This document shows positions 1-11,039 of a DNA stretch of 64,000 bases, in pieces (the first letter of the stretch is position 1; the number at the start of each line of letters is the position of its first letter). This stretch comes from Gliomastix tumulicola (taxonomy: Eukaryota; Ascomycota; Sordariomycetes; Hypocreales; Bionectriaceae): contig BCHX01000004.1 in assembly GCA_001599755.1 (NCBI GenBank), positions 5,208,001-5,272,000 on the forward strand, written 5' to 3'. The position numbers and the translations under genes are program-made. Under the pieces are notes generated by a model. The model made no database searches, had not been told where the DNA came from, and was given only the letters and a program-made list of their open reading frames with translations.

Positions 1-733
1 TTGCCACGAGCATTGCTGTATAGGTAGGTAGGTACCTTGATGCTTGTGTTGAACGAAGTTGGTGTCGTCGTCGTTGAGGGTTGGTTGACGTTGAAGTGGA
101 TCGTCACAGGGTGTAGTTTTGCTCTCCGCACAGGCGTATCAAGTGGAGGTCTATCCACAGCGTCAGGGACTGCACAAGCGCACATCGCTGGAAAGGAGCT
201 CGGCAAAGACGGCACTGACTTCTTGGCAAAAAATCTTGATGGACTACTCAAAAGAGTGGGTTGGAGGCCACCTCGAGCCAGCTGCAGGAAATATCCCGTG
301 AGAGCTGGCTGGGGTTGCATCTAACTGCCCCCTTCGTGTATGAGGGATGTGCACACCACAAAGCCCTCCGCGTCAACAGCTGGTATTAAAGCCCGATGGA
401 GGCGTGACTTTCGGCAAATACGACTGGTACTTCTTGGCACATCCCGCTGATGCGCCACCCAGGGGTCCGTCTAGTTAGTTGGCCGATGGTGAAGTGCCCA
501 TCAAGGTGTTGCTGATCAACCAAGCTCTGTAAAGGCGTCGGCGGACTTCTCTCGCGTCATTTTGAGAAGTCGGTGAGCCCTGATCTCAACGTCCAGAAGC
601 GTCCCTTAGTATAATTGGTGCCAGAATTGTGCCAACCCGTTCGTTCAGCTGTGATAACCTATGCCTCCAATTTCCTGTATATCGTCGAGTACCAATTCTC
701 AGCACAATTTTCTTTCAATCTCATTCATCGACC
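1..733. other. Left-edge non-coding stretch and 5' region of the MFS gene
   Basis: I see no supportable gene here. The only open frames are short, start with TTG and resemble nothing I know. The last 100 or so bases before 734 are pyrimidine-rich with a CACC-type context before the ATG, which fits the 5' leader of the transporter that follows. Confidence 0.5.
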
Positions 734-3033
734 ATGAGTGAATCTAACAAAGAGATCGGAGGCATTCAGAATGCGGAAGGCGCCGCTGCTGTCAACCTTG
801 AACCCAGCCATACAGCAGACGCTTCAATGGCAACACCAGTCGAGACTACGGCCAAGGCACACGAATTCAACGAACAGACAAACTATGTATCCAAGAGCAA
901 GATCATCACCGTAAGCTGCCTCCGGTCTGATGAGCTCTGCTTTGTGGCTCATCCACCAGTCCACTGAACGTACTGATGAATTATGGGCAGATTTTTCTGG
1001 CTTGTGCTAGCGTTGACATGGTGGCCCTCATGGACCAGACCACCCTGGCAGCCAGCTTGACAATTGTCGGCAATTCTCTGAATGCAGGGCAGCAACTATC
1101 CTGGTTAGCTAATGGCTATTTCATGTAAGTTTTGGGGCCCTGGCAGTAGTCCCGACTTGCCTGTCTGACTGACTACGCAGAACGTCTACTGTTGGACAGC
1201 TCCTTTACGGCCGCCTGTCTGACATCTGGTCACGAAAGGTCATTCTCATGATCGGCCTGGCTATCTTCGGCCTCGGGTCGCTGGCGTCATCACTCGCTCA
1301 GACGGCAACACAGCTTATCATCTTTCGCTGTTTCACCGGTCTTGGTGGCGGTGGCCTCATGACAGTCGCGCAGATGATTGTTAGTGATGTGGTTCCGCTA
1401 CGCGAGAGAGGGAAGTACCAGGGCATCTTGGTAAGCCAATCTCATTCGCCGATTTCTCTGCCTACGATATTACTTACCCAGGTCATATGCTTGTCCCGCC
1501 CAGGCCCCTGATATTCCCATTTCAGTAAGGAAGCTCCCCCCGCTAATTGTCATTTTCCGGTTTACAGGGTGCGGTCACTGCATTAGCTAATGGAATCGGA
1601 CCTGTGATCGGCGGTGCTCTCTCCTCGAAGGGGGGGGACTCCTGGCGATGGATCTTTCGGTTGAATCTCCCTTTGACGGCGCTTTCTGCGGCATGTGCAC
1701 TATTCTTCATGCCATTGAAGAAAGTCAAAGCGGATTGGAGAGTGTGAGTGCCATGGTTTGCGACCATGATGATGCCATTTGCTAATCACCTGCATGCAGA
1801 AAGTTGCAAGCCATCGACTTTGTGGGCATTATCTTCGCTTTAGCTGGCACCACCTGCCTGATGCTCGGCTTGACGTGGGGTGGCGGCCAGTACCCATGGG
1901 CCTCGGCAGCTGTTCTTGCGAGCCTCCTCGTGGGTCTATTCCTCTGCGTTGCCTTCGTTCTCTGGCAATGGAAGGGCCCCAAATACCCACTAGTACCTTG
2001 TGAGACCCCCCCGTCCCATCCTCAACTACAGGTGGCTTGCTGACATTGCACCCCCACGAGGGGCGCAGTGGGCATATTCCGTGCCCGCATGACGACGGGG
2101 GCGTGTATCACCATGGCCATCAACGGCTGGAACTTCGTCGTCCAGGTGTACTACATTCCCACCTTCTACCAGCTCGTCTACAACTACGGGGCCACGAAGG
2201 CCGGCGTCATGCTGCTCCCCATCACGCTAGTCCAGACCGCAAGCAGCACCCTCTCCGGGCTTGTAGTCCACTGGGTGGGCCGATATCGCGAATGTGTCTT
2301 GTTCGGATGGCTTTGCTGGGCTGTTGGTCTCGGCCTCATGTCCACCCTCGATGAGACGTCAGGCCTAGGAAAGCAGATCGGCTACTCCCTTCTCATTGGT
2401 GTAGGAGTTGGCAATACACTCCAGCCGTAAGATTCAATGACTCCTCCGGTGGCGGCATCCTTCAACTGACTGGGTTCGATGACAGTGCCTTGATTGCGAT
2501 TCAGGCGGGAGTTCCACGAAAGGACATGGCCGTCGTTACATCATTTCGCAAGTGAGTCATCGCTGGGTCCTGTTGCAGAATTTTCTTGCCTTCTCTAAAC
2601 AGAACGTCACAGCTTTGTAAGGAACTTGGGAGCTACTTTTGGCCTTGCCATCTGTGGTACAATCTTGTAAGCCATCCTACATGTACCGAGCTTACGGGGT
2701 TTGCTGACAATCCCAAGGAACAACATCGTCAAGGGCTCACTCGATCATCTAAATCTAGATGCAGAGCAACGCAATTCATTGCTCAGTAACCCGCAGCAAT
2801 ACTTGTCAGTGCTATCTGATGAAGAGGCGCGGCGTATTAGCGCTGTTCTGGCACCAGCCTACCAACGTTCCTTCAAAGTCATTTTTGAACTTGGTGCCGG
2901 CCTGGCAGCTGCGGCATTTGTCGTGGCATTCTTTTTGATGCCGCATATCGACTTGGGCCGCCCTGATGATGAGAAGCTGAAAGAAGAAGGCCGCCAGAAG
3001 CAGGGCAGTGAGAAAGCAGAGACAACTCCGTGA
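734..3033 (+). CDS. MFS transporter, DHA2 family (14-TM drug:H+ antiporter type)
   Basis: Plasma-membrane proton antiporter of the major facilitator superfamily, DHA2 branch, usually exporting toxic small molecules. The reading frame joins across about eight short introns (for example 911-990 and 1125-1180) into roughly 550 residues. A hydrophilic N-terminus of about 60 residues precedes TM1. The loop 2-3 motif reads GRLSDIWSRK, the usual DHA2 variant of motif A. A glycine-rich GLGGGGLMTVAQM segment and NGIGPVIGGAL (motif C-like) follow. The C-terminus is charged (DDEKLKEEGRQKQ). The ATG at 734 has good context and opens the only conserved frame. It is the leftmost gene of the catabolic run and lies head-to-tail with a secreted amine oxidase, so it could export a toxic product or be unrelated. 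The substrate cannot be read from sequence. Exon borders near 2427-2720 are the least certain. Confidence 0.85.
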
Positions 3034-4172
3034 TAGCAGGAAGCAGGCACCAAATTATCCACTTCCGTCTAGTTCAATCATACTCCCTTGTCCTAGTAGA
3101 GCTTTCGTATGCCAGGGAGTCGCCTCGGCTCCTCGGTGATGGTTGATCGGCAAGCGAGCCAAGTGAAGCGTAAGTCGGGTACAGGGAAGAAAAAACGATG
3201 ACAGGCACCACAATGCGGGTTCGTTGATGAGTATGTTCCTCTGAATCAGATCTAGCTAAACAGCGATGGATATTCACACCCCACCTTCTACAAACAGCTC
3301 ATTGAATAACACCCCCTTTCATCCGAGCATTATGTACCTTTGTGGCCCGCTCAATGTATCGTCCGAAAAGACATGCATGACGACCATGCTTGATCTACAC
3401 GTCCGTCGCATCACAGGCTCGGTATTACCGTTTTCGACTCAATGGTGTGCAGCCACGCTCAAGGACACGTCAAAGAAGCACCCGACCTCGCACCCGACCT
3501 CAACGTCATACGATCGAGAGAGGCCGCCTACAGAAGCAGCACTCCGCTGGGAAGTCGCCGTCCACCCCCCACGCCGGCGGCAGTTGCTAGTGCCACGTCA
3601 GGGTCTTCTTGGAAAACTCTTCAACGGGCCGTTACCCCAGCATCGTCTGCAAATCTAGGCGGACGCCCCGGGGTAGTGTACCCTCAGTACAACGCCGCAG
3701 GTATGCATGCATGGATATTGATGATCCTCAGTGGGGTCGACAGTATCCTGAATATCCTGTCCATCAATTTGCCATCTTATCAATCAGATCAGCCACGTTG
3801 ACGCTGTCCTTTAGCACAGTCTCTTCCTTGAAAAAAACAAATCGCTCAGTAGCACTAAGAGACGGATTTGGAAGGCATTGCGAAATGAGGCCTGCGGCAT
3901 ACGCGGCATAACGTATTTCGACGTCATTAATTGCTATGCTAACATGCTGCTGGTGGGATGATCCTGATGCGGTGGCGGTCTGCAGGCAAATGGGATCCCA
4001 CATAAGCCGCTTTCGGAGAGTATGACGCGGAGTTTGCGATGTCGTAGCCCGAGCTTCACTCGACCAGCAGTCAAGTGTACGGAGTCCTCCCCGTTCGACG
4101 TTCGAAGTCAAGTTGCACAGACGCTCTATGCACTACCGCCATCTCTGACCTGAACAGCATCTGGTTCACAAT
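3034..4172. other. Intergenic region upstream of the LAAO-like gene
   Basis: About 1.1 kb without a supportable gene. Overlapping open frames at 3266-3801 (plus strand) and 3764-4111 (minus strand) are low complexity, mutually overlapping and unlike known proteins. The region presumably holds the promoter of the gene starting at 4173. I found no close paired CCGG repeat and no CGGGA-N4-TCCCG site of the kinds seen further right. Confidence 0.45.
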
Positions 4173-5939
4173 ATGCTCCTCCAAACGACGCCAGCCATCT
4201 TGCTCGCTACGTGGGCTTTGCCCAACATCGTGGCTGCGGATGCTCATAAACCCCTTCTCAAGGACTTTGACGCGTTGGGATCCTGGTTCCAAGACGTAGC
4301 TTCCCTCAATGCTACGTCCAAGTTCCATGATGCTGAACAAGCCAAAAACACTTCCATTGCCATCGTTGGCGCAGGCATTACCGGCCTGGCCACTGCCCTC
4401 ATGCTGGACAGTGTCGGTGTGCACAATTGGGAGATACTTGAGGCCAATCACCAAATTGGTGGACGCTTGAGGACTCTCTACGTCGGCGGCACCCAAGAAT
4501 GGGCGGAGATGGGACCTATGCGTCTCCCTTACAAGATCAAGTACAAGAGCGACAATGCGACGCTCGAGTATTCCGACCATGCCATGACTTTCCAGCTGGC
4601 AGACTGGCTGAATGAGATGAATCAAGACGGCCGCGAGCATCTCAAGATCAACTTCATTCCATGGATTCAGCACTCTCCCAATGAGCTGCTGGGTCTGGGG
4701 ACGGGGAGACACCCCGACGGCAGGATTCCCACGCGCGCCGAGATCGCCGCAAACTCCAGCCTTGGCCGGCCACCGCCGATGAGCACGGATGAATACAAGG
4801 AGATCAAGGCAAAGATAAGCGAGATCACCATGGGGGAGGATACGCTTAGAGAGATCCAGCGGGACGTGTGGCGAGTGCACGGTCGCGTCATGAAGCAAGG
4901 CCTCGACGACATCAGCCAGCAGAGCATGATGCGCAACGTCTGGAACGCCAGCGCCGAGGTCGTAGACGCCGTCCACGGCTCGACTGACTACGACGTTTTC
5001 TGGGACGAGATGCATCACAACTCGAACCTGGCGCAAGACGGCGGCAAGAGCACCCTCGGAGAGACGGAATGGCGATGTGTCGACGGCGGCTTCAGTCGCC
5101 TCGCAGACGCCATCCTCCCTCACGTCCAAGACCGCCTTGTCCTCAACCGACAAGTCCGTGAGATTTCGGCTATCCGGGATGACCAAGAGAACGTCACGGG
5201 CACGCAGATATCCTGGGTCGACGTCGATGCCAACAGAACCCAAACAAAGCCACAGCCTCACCAGACTAAGAGCTACGACTACACCATGCTCACTGCCCCG
5301 TTCACCATGACACGCCTGATGAAGCTACCATCCTTCTCGCCGACCCTCTCGCGAGCCATGGCCGAGCGTGGTCTGCGCTTCAAGGATGCTTGCAAAGTCG
5401 CACTACTCTTCAAAGAGCGCTTCTGGGAGAAAGGCGAGCGCCCCATTTTCGGCGGCTACTCGACGCCTCCCGATGCCGCCATCGGCGCACTCTATTATCC
5501 AGTCTATGGGCACAACGAGACGGGACGTCCGGGCCTCATTCTGCACTACCGCGGTGGTGACTGGAGCAGCCGCTTCGCCAGTCTCACCGAGGAGCAGCAC
5601 GTGGGCATGGTCCTCGACGCTATCGCCTCTCTGCATGGCGAGGAAGTGCGCGACCTGTACACGGGAGACTACGAGCGCCTCTGTTGGCTAGACCAGCCCT
5701 TCATCGCGACGGCCTGGACGCGTCCGGATGTGGCACAGCACGCCCTGTACATCCCCGCGTATCACCAGACAGAGTCCAACGTTATCGTTCTCGGCGAGCA
5801 CACGGCACCGACTCATGCCTGGGTCAGTTCCTCACTCTACTCAGCCGTCCGTGGCGCGGTACAGCTGCTGCTCGAGGTCGGCTTGATTGATGAGGCCAAG
5901 GAGCTCAATCAGCGATGGATGGGGCGATGGATCAATTAA
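4173..5939 (+). CDS. Secreted L-amino-acid-oxidase-like flavoprotein
   Basis: Flavin amine oxidase family. Such enzymes oxidatively deaminate L-amino acids to keto acids with release of ammonium and hydrogen peroxide. It is an intronless frame of 588 residues. Residues 1-24 form a signal peptide (hydrophobic core, then AADA), so it is probably extracellular. The dinucleotide-binding motif is at residues 62-71 (IAIVGAGITG), with the ribose-binding Glu near 90 and the GGRLR element at 96-100. The MGPMRLP element near 113 and the C-terminal GEHTAPTHAW...SAVRG block are typical of the L-amino-acid and L-glutamate oxidase subgroup. Several NxT/S sequons are present. A 396-codon antisense frame inside it is a composition shadow. 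It is convergent with the secreted amidase on its right, and together they suggest extracellular nitrogen release. The exact substrate is unknown. Confidence 0.88.
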   Translation: MLLQTTPAILLATWALPNIVAADAHKPLLKDFDALGSWFQDVASLNATSKFHDAEQAKNTSIAIVGAGITGLATALMLDSVGVHNWEILEANHQIGGRLRTLYVGGTQEWAEMGPMRLPYKIKYKSDNATLEYSDHAMTFQLADWLNEMNQDGREHLKINFIPWIQHSPNELLGLGTGRHPDGRIPTRAEIAANSSLGRPPPMSTDEYKEIKAKISEITMGEDTLREIQRDVWRVHGRVMKQGLDDISQQSMMRNVWNASAEVVDAVHGSTDYDVFWDEMHHNSNLAQDGGKSTLGETEWRCVDGGFSRLADAILPHVQDRLVLNRQVREISAIRDDQENVTGTQISWVDVDANRTQTKPQPHQTKSYDYTMLTAPFTMTRLMKLPSFSPTLSRAMAERGLRFKDACKVALLFKERFWEKGERPIFGGYSTPPDAAIGALYYPVYGHNETGRPGLILHYRGGDWSSRFASLTEEQHVGMVLDAIASLHGEEVRDLYTGDYERLCWLDQPFIATAWTRPDVAQHALYIPAYHQTESNVIVLGEHTAPTHAWVSSSLYSAVRGAVQLLLEVGLIDEAKELNQRWMGRWIN

Positions 5940-6298
5940 GGGGGGCTGACAGGGGGAGCAATAGATTAGTCAGCCAGCACCGGGAGGCTTTGGGAAGCAT
6001 TAGCCACCTGTTTTTATGTGGCTAGCGCTTTTCTCTTCAGCACCGCCGGTTGTTCGTAGTCCAATTTGAAGCACTTCTGCAACCTCTACAGCATATGAGG
6101 GAGGCATACCCTACATCTTGGACACGGTGAACGACCCGACAGCTAATGGAAGCCACTCCTAGCATAAACCTCATAGCAAATAACTCATGCCCTCTATTTC
6201 TCATCCATTGCCTTCGAAATGCGACACATTTTGTCTAGAGTTAATTGTGCAATGCTGTCTAGATACTACCGACGGACGGTGTTGACCGCACATGTTAT
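5940..6298. other. Convergent 3' intergenic spacer
   Basis: Short spacer between two genes that converge (stops at 5939 and 6299). No gene is seen; it should contain both 3' untranslated regions. Confidence 0.5.
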
Positions 6299-8200
6299 TT
6301 ACATCAGAATGGGACCGCCGCTCATGCTTCCACCAGTTTCCGGAATTTTGAGAATCCCTGCATCTACCAAATCGATTGCTAGCCGGGCCAACAACCCGTC
6401 ACAGCCCTTTGCCGCCAGGATTCCCACTGCAACGGGCAGTTTCTCCTCGTGGTGCGTCAAGTTGCTGAAGCCTGACACCTCGCCAACCGGATAAATGAAA
6501 TCCGGACAACCCGAGAATACGGACATACGGGCTGCGGAGAATCCCGCAAATGGCATCGGCGGCGCTATGTCATAGCGATTCCTCGGAGCCTGTGTCCCGA
6601 CTTTGCCTGGGTACAGGACGAGAGCCGATGAGCACTGCGCGGTGTCGGCGACAGGAGGTAGGATCTGGTCGTTGAACCAGTCCATGAAGACCGTCTTGTT
6701 TTGCAGAGCCTCATCCCACGAGTAGTTGGCGGCCCATGCCCATCGGGCCAGTGGAGATGGATTGATGAACGGCCGACGGCCGTCGTATCGTTCGGCATAG
6801 TCCGCGTAGAGTGGAGCAGTCACACTCTCATCTTGACCCTTTCCGGTGAGCACTGGGTACGTGATGTTGAACGTCTCTGTGAAATTGAGATGAGCATGAG
6901 AGTTTGTCTCACTCATACCCCAGCGTTCCGCCACATCCAAGACCTCCACGGTACCGCCCACGAACTCAGCCAGCGCGGAAGCGAACTGGTTGAGAATCTC
7001 GCCAGCCTTGGTGGTGGAGTTTGGGTATGTTACTGTAATGATCTTGGTAGGATATTGGGGCTGAGAGCTCGTCATGGAGGTGTAATTTGAGCCGTATGTC
7101 ACAGCCTGCAGTTTATCCCAAAGCGCTGGATCCCGGACGAGGAAGCCAACGGTGTCCAAGGGCGCAGATAAGGGCATGACGTGGTCCAGGCTGACGATGC
7201 CGTGTGAAGCCCGATTCCCGAAGACGCCATTCACGCCCGCAGGGCTGCGGATACTACCGCCTGTGTCTGTGCCGACGGAAGCGTCAAGCCAGCTGTACGA
7301 CGCAACAGAAGCGCCGGCACCGGAGCTTGATGAAGACGGATCCTGGTAGCCATCTCCACGGGGGTTAAAGGGAGAGTGGTAGTCAACCCAGTCCACTGTA
7401 GCAACCTCGCTTGTCGCAAACTGGGAGAGTTTCTGCGTTCCCACAATGACGGCACCAGCGTCCACGAGCCTCGAGATGACCGTGCCACTAACGTTGTTGG
7501 GAGGGTACAGGTGGTACCACGCTCTGTTTCCGTTGGACTGTTTGACACCTGCCAAGGAGAATATGTCCTTCACGGCGATGCGAACACCGGCGAGTGGTTT
7601 CTTTTCGGTAGGTTCGTGATATAAGCGTGAGGGCACGCCAATTGTGAGCGTGGCCGAACCGGGGATTTTGGCCGACAAGACTTGGAAGGTGCCGTCTTTG
7701 TTGCCCACCAGTGCTTCTGTAAAGGCACCGGCACTATCGTCATAGAGTCGGTATACTTGGTGCAGGTTGCCGGTCGCCTTGTCCAGGAAGTGTGGTCCCT
7801 TCACCATCTCAGATCTAGTCTCATAACTCGCCAAAATTGATGACCTCTGACCGTCAAGATTGACCCGTTCTGTGGTCGAGGTCGTTGGGTTCATTGTTCC
7901 ATTGAGAACTAGCTGCGTGAAACCAAGATGGAACACATCGTCGGTGTCGTTCCAGGTTGTGAACATGCCGTCAAGACCATCTGCTTGAGTGTCAAGCGGC
8001 AAGACAGAGACGGGTACGAAACCAAAGATACCCTCAACGTGGTCGAAGACATCGGGGGAAAGAACGACGTTGCCAGAGCTGTGAGGGCTGATGTAATATG
8101 GCACATCCCCGAAGAGAACAGTTGATCCGGTAGATATAAGTTGAGGCGCGGCAAGGGGAACGATTGTGGCGAGAGAGAGAAGTATCATGATGAAAGACAT
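6299..8200 (-). CDS. Secreted amidase-signature hydrolase (paralogue 1)
   Basis: Amidase signature family, hydrolysing carboxamides to acid plus ammonia or amine. I chose the ATG at 8200 (633 residues) over the upstream in-frame ATG at 8341, because the shorter start opens with a signal peptide (MSFIMILLSLATIVPLAAPQ) and aligns with the start of the paralogue at 42818. The Ser-cisSer-Lys triad is visible: Lys in AVKDIFSLAG, the cis-Ser stretch in DPSSSSSGAGAS, and the nucleophile in GTDTGGSIRSPAG. The long N-terminal extension before the catalytic domain is shared with the paralogue, and several N-glycosylation sequons fit secretion. There are no introns. It is convergent with the LAAO-like gene. 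The substrate is unknown; plant or insect amides are possible. Confidence 0.88.
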   Translation of the reverse strand: MSFIMILLSLATIVPLAAPQLISTGSTVLFGDVPYYISPHSSGNVVLSPDVFDHVEGIFGFVPVSVLPLDTQADGLDGMFTTWNDTDDVFHLGFTQLVLNGTMNPTTSTTERVNLDGQRSSILASYETRSEMVKGPHFLDKATGNLHQVYRLYDDSAGAFTEALVGNKDGTFQVLSAKIPGSATLTIGVPSRLYHEPTEKKPLAGVRIAVKDIFSLAGVKQSNGNRAWYHLYPPNNVSGTVISRLVDAGAVIVGTQKLSQFATSEVATVDWVDYHSPFNPRGDGYQDPSSSSSGAGASVASYSWLDASVGTDTGGSIRSPAGVNGVFGNRASHGIVSLDHVMPLSAPLDTVGFLVRDPALWDKLQAVTYGSNYTSMTSSQPQYPTKIITVTYPNSTTKAGEILNQFASALAEFVGGTVEVLDVAERWGMSETNSHAHLNFTETFNITYPVLTGKGQDESVTAPLYADYAERYDGRRPFINPSPLARWAWAANYSWDEALQNKTVFMDWFNDQILPPVADTAQCSSALVLYPGKVGTQAPRNRYDIAPPMPFAGFSAARMSVFSGCPDFIYPVGEVSGFSNLTHHEEKLPVAVGILAAKGCDGLLARLAIDLVDAGILKIPETGGSMSGGPILM

Positions 8201-8527
8201 GGCCAGGGGCTGATGGCTTCGCGATAATGAACAAAACGTAGCACCTCGCAATTCATAGACAGACCAAAAATGGAATACTAATCTCGAGGAAACTGTGCGC
8301 AAGTGACGATGATTCGAGTACTGTAGATCTACCAGAGCCATTTATACGCTTCGAGGATTGTTGCTTCCCTCACACTCAGCACTGTCTGTCTTGGAGTCTT
8401 AGCCCCTCCACCCGACCCGCCTGGAAAGTGGCCGTCGTCAAGGATCAACTTGAAGCTAACCCCTGCACTTGATTGGGGTGCGAATACGCATGCCAGGGGT
8501 GAGCGTAACATGGCTCCATCTTCCGAG
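8201..8527. other. Spacer between amidase start and oxidase stop
   Basis: Both flanking genes read leftward, so this holds the amidase promoter and the 3' end of the oxidase. Nothing else is recognised. Confidence 0.45.
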
Positions 8528-10354
8528 CTATGCACCTTGACGGTGTTGGATGTTTCTTGGACCATTAGGGCCCTCCTCCAGTCCATTTCCCCTCGGCTTG
8601 TCCTCACGCCAACGCCAGTGGGGATACATGAATGACGTGCTCTGGGGCCCGTTCTCAAAGACGTCGGCGGCGTGCTGTATGTGCGTCAGTGTGAGCTGCT
8701 GTTCAGGAATGGAGCTTGAATGGCCGAACCTTTCCGAGGACAGGAAGGAATTTTGCCCCGTGTCCACTACCGCCTGTACAAACAAACACCGATCGATCGG
8801 AGTAGGTCGGGACATAATCAATCTTGGGTATGCAGTCAGTACTGAGGCCTCCTGCCTCGTCAGGCATGCAGTGCGCTAGATACGTACGAGAAATGAATTG
8901 TCCAGTGTGTCAGTATACCAACATAGCTTGGTTGAGTGGAAGGGCCGATCTGTAAACTCGGGCAGGAAGATGGATACGAATTGTCGGACAGCATCAATCG
9001 CAGGCTCGGGAAGAGACCCGGACTGATCCGATGCCAGCGGGACTGACCACTGGCCCTCCTGCGTGAAGGGCGTTCCCTCTGGTGCTGGGATGAAGTTCGT
9101 AAACTGTGAAGATGTCCTGTTAGGTCACCTCTGAACATTCCATTTGCAGCCGGTGGGAAGCAACCAACCTTGATACCACGATAGCCAATCTTCACGAGCC
9201 CGCTCTCAGTCCTAGGAAAGACGTAGACGCTGCCAGTATCTTTCCCATTCTTGTCCCGAGGCGTGCTCTTCCAGGTCAAAACTGGGAATCTCTCGGGCGC
9301 ATACTTGTCCCACAAGCTGCGCTCAGTCTCCTCAATTTTGAATGTCACGATACTACCTGCGGAAGACTCGAGGTGGTACGACAAGTCAGGCAGGAGCTGA
9401 GTTGAGAATGATCCAGCTGGCAACATGAAGTTAGCAAATGGTGCGTCAAATGATTTTATGACTGCTCTTACCAGCAATGACGACCACATCGCTATTGTGG
9501 ATGATGCCATCCCCCGTCTTGATGCCGACGACCTTCCGTGCATTCTGACTGGTCTTGCCTGATTCCTCCTCGATAACCAGAGAGTCGCATCGTCCCTCTT
9601 CAGCTCCGAATTGAAACCTGATGCCGAGAGATGAAGCGGTCGCCTGGAGGTAAGCACAGGCATCACTGCTCTTGACAAAACCGGAGAGCGAGTCCAGTAC
9701 CGCCTCAAAGGATTTGCTCGGCTCGCTTGGGATGGCAAATTCCAGCAATTTGGTCTCCCATCCAAGGCTGGCAGCTCGTTGGCGGTCCTCGGCGTTGCTT
9801 GCCACAAATTGAGTATGGCGAATCCCGTCTCGCTCCATACTGGCAAGAGTTTCCTTCTCCAGCTGTCCTAGGTGGTCGGAGGGCTGGACACGGAGCATGC
9901 CAGTGGCCACGAACAGTTCATCACCAGAAGCTTCGTTCATTTTCACCCACTCTTCGCGGCTCTCCAGTGCAAGCCGTTGGTAATGGAGCTTGGTACCGTA
10001 TGATGGGCGCAGCTTGAGGTATGAATTAGTTGGTAGCAGAAATGATGCGCGCGGAAACGCTCGAACGTACGATCTTGTTGTGATCCACTGACGCTGCCTG
10101 GCCGTTGAGCGCGTGGTCAGGGTCATATCTTGACTTGCTGTAGTCACATCTGTCAAAGACAGTGATTTCGTATCCTGCTGAAAGTCAGCCGACGCTGTCG
10201 ATAGAAACGTCTCGACATATTACATGCCTTTGGAACGTAGTGATAGGGCGAGCGACAGCCCAAATATTCCAGCTGCTTCATGGTCAGGTATCCAGGCTTT
10301 TCAAGGGAGATCTAGGCACGCACCACCGACGATAGCGATTCGAGGCTGCGACAT
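8528..10354 (-). CDS. Sarcosine/pipecolate-oxidase-like FAD enzyme (MSOX/PIPOX/fructosyl-amine oxidase family)
   Basis: Flavoenzyme oxidising the C-N bond of a secondary amine or N-modified amino acid with release of peroxide. The ATG at 10354 starts MSQPRIAIVGG. Seven short introns must be removed. The first is about 66 nt. The second appears to use a GC donor (GCATGT near 10228). After splicing the N-terminus reads GGAGIFGLSLALSLRSKGYE, an intact FAD motif. Near the C-terminus are KLCWYTDT, where Cys corresponds to the covalent flavin Cys of MSOX relatives, IDYVPTYSD, and GGSGHGAKFLPVLG. The last exon ends at the TAG at 8528 after a Trp/Arg-rich tail. Length is about 440 residues, usual for the family. 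I do not see a peroxisomal SKL-type end. The substrate is not predictable. Confidence 0.85.
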
Positions 10355-11039
10355 TGTGTTCGAGCTTTTGATGCGCTGTTCTATGTGCAGCGTCGATGAA
10401 ATGGCGTGGGAAATCAATGTAATAGAATTACCTTGGGAGAATTGGAAATTTAACTGTTGAATGGAGAAGAGGGGAAGACTTACGACCGGGCCACCTTCTT
10501 AAAAGCTTTCTCAGACAGTGGGAAGCACCTGTGGGGTTGTGCGGAGCTGATCTCTACTTTGTTAGAAGAATGTGCGGGAGCAACTCATGCCGACACCCCC
10601 GGTCTTCGGGCTTATGATGCAGGTGCCAGTCGAAAACCACATTCGCCCTCCAATGTTTGGGAGCACAAGCAACACATGGGCAAATCATGAGGTTAGATCG
10701 ACGCTTCCGATTCGGCGGTATCAAGACCGTTCAGGATACCTCCTGTCGCGTATGTTCTTATATCCGAGGAGGTCCTCTGAAAGGTAGGGTATGCGATCCT
10801 GAGTCCTCCTGCGCATGGGAGCAATGCACGAGATCGGGCGAGCTATCGCGTCGGACCTGAACTGAGGTGGCGCGGGATATAAAAACTTGAGGTAGTGTTG
10901 AAAGCAGGCATACGCACTGCTTGTTAGTACACGTCTTATATGGAAAGTCTGCCTGTTGACCGACTTCTCCCAGCACAAGGAAGAGATATGTAACGATCGT
11001 CCTTGATCTAGGTTGGGTTCATTGTTTCCATCAGCAGCT
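10355..11039. other. Oxidase promoter and regulator 3' region
   Basis: No supportable gene; several small frames are overlapping and unlike known proteins. It lies upstream of the leftward oxidase (start 10354) and downstream of the leftward regulator (stop 11040). A single CCGG occurs near 10488, but not the close paired arrangement seen in block B. Confidence 0.4.

Noticed and set aside
3266..3801. Overlapping plus-strand frames in the block A spacer
   Set aside because: Low complexity, mutually overlapping, no splice logic and no similarity to known families.
4071..5261. 396-codon open frame on the minus strand across the LAAO-like gene
   Set aside because: It lies opposite a clearly coding, motif-bearing gene in GC-rich codons; it is a composition shadow with no recognisable domain.
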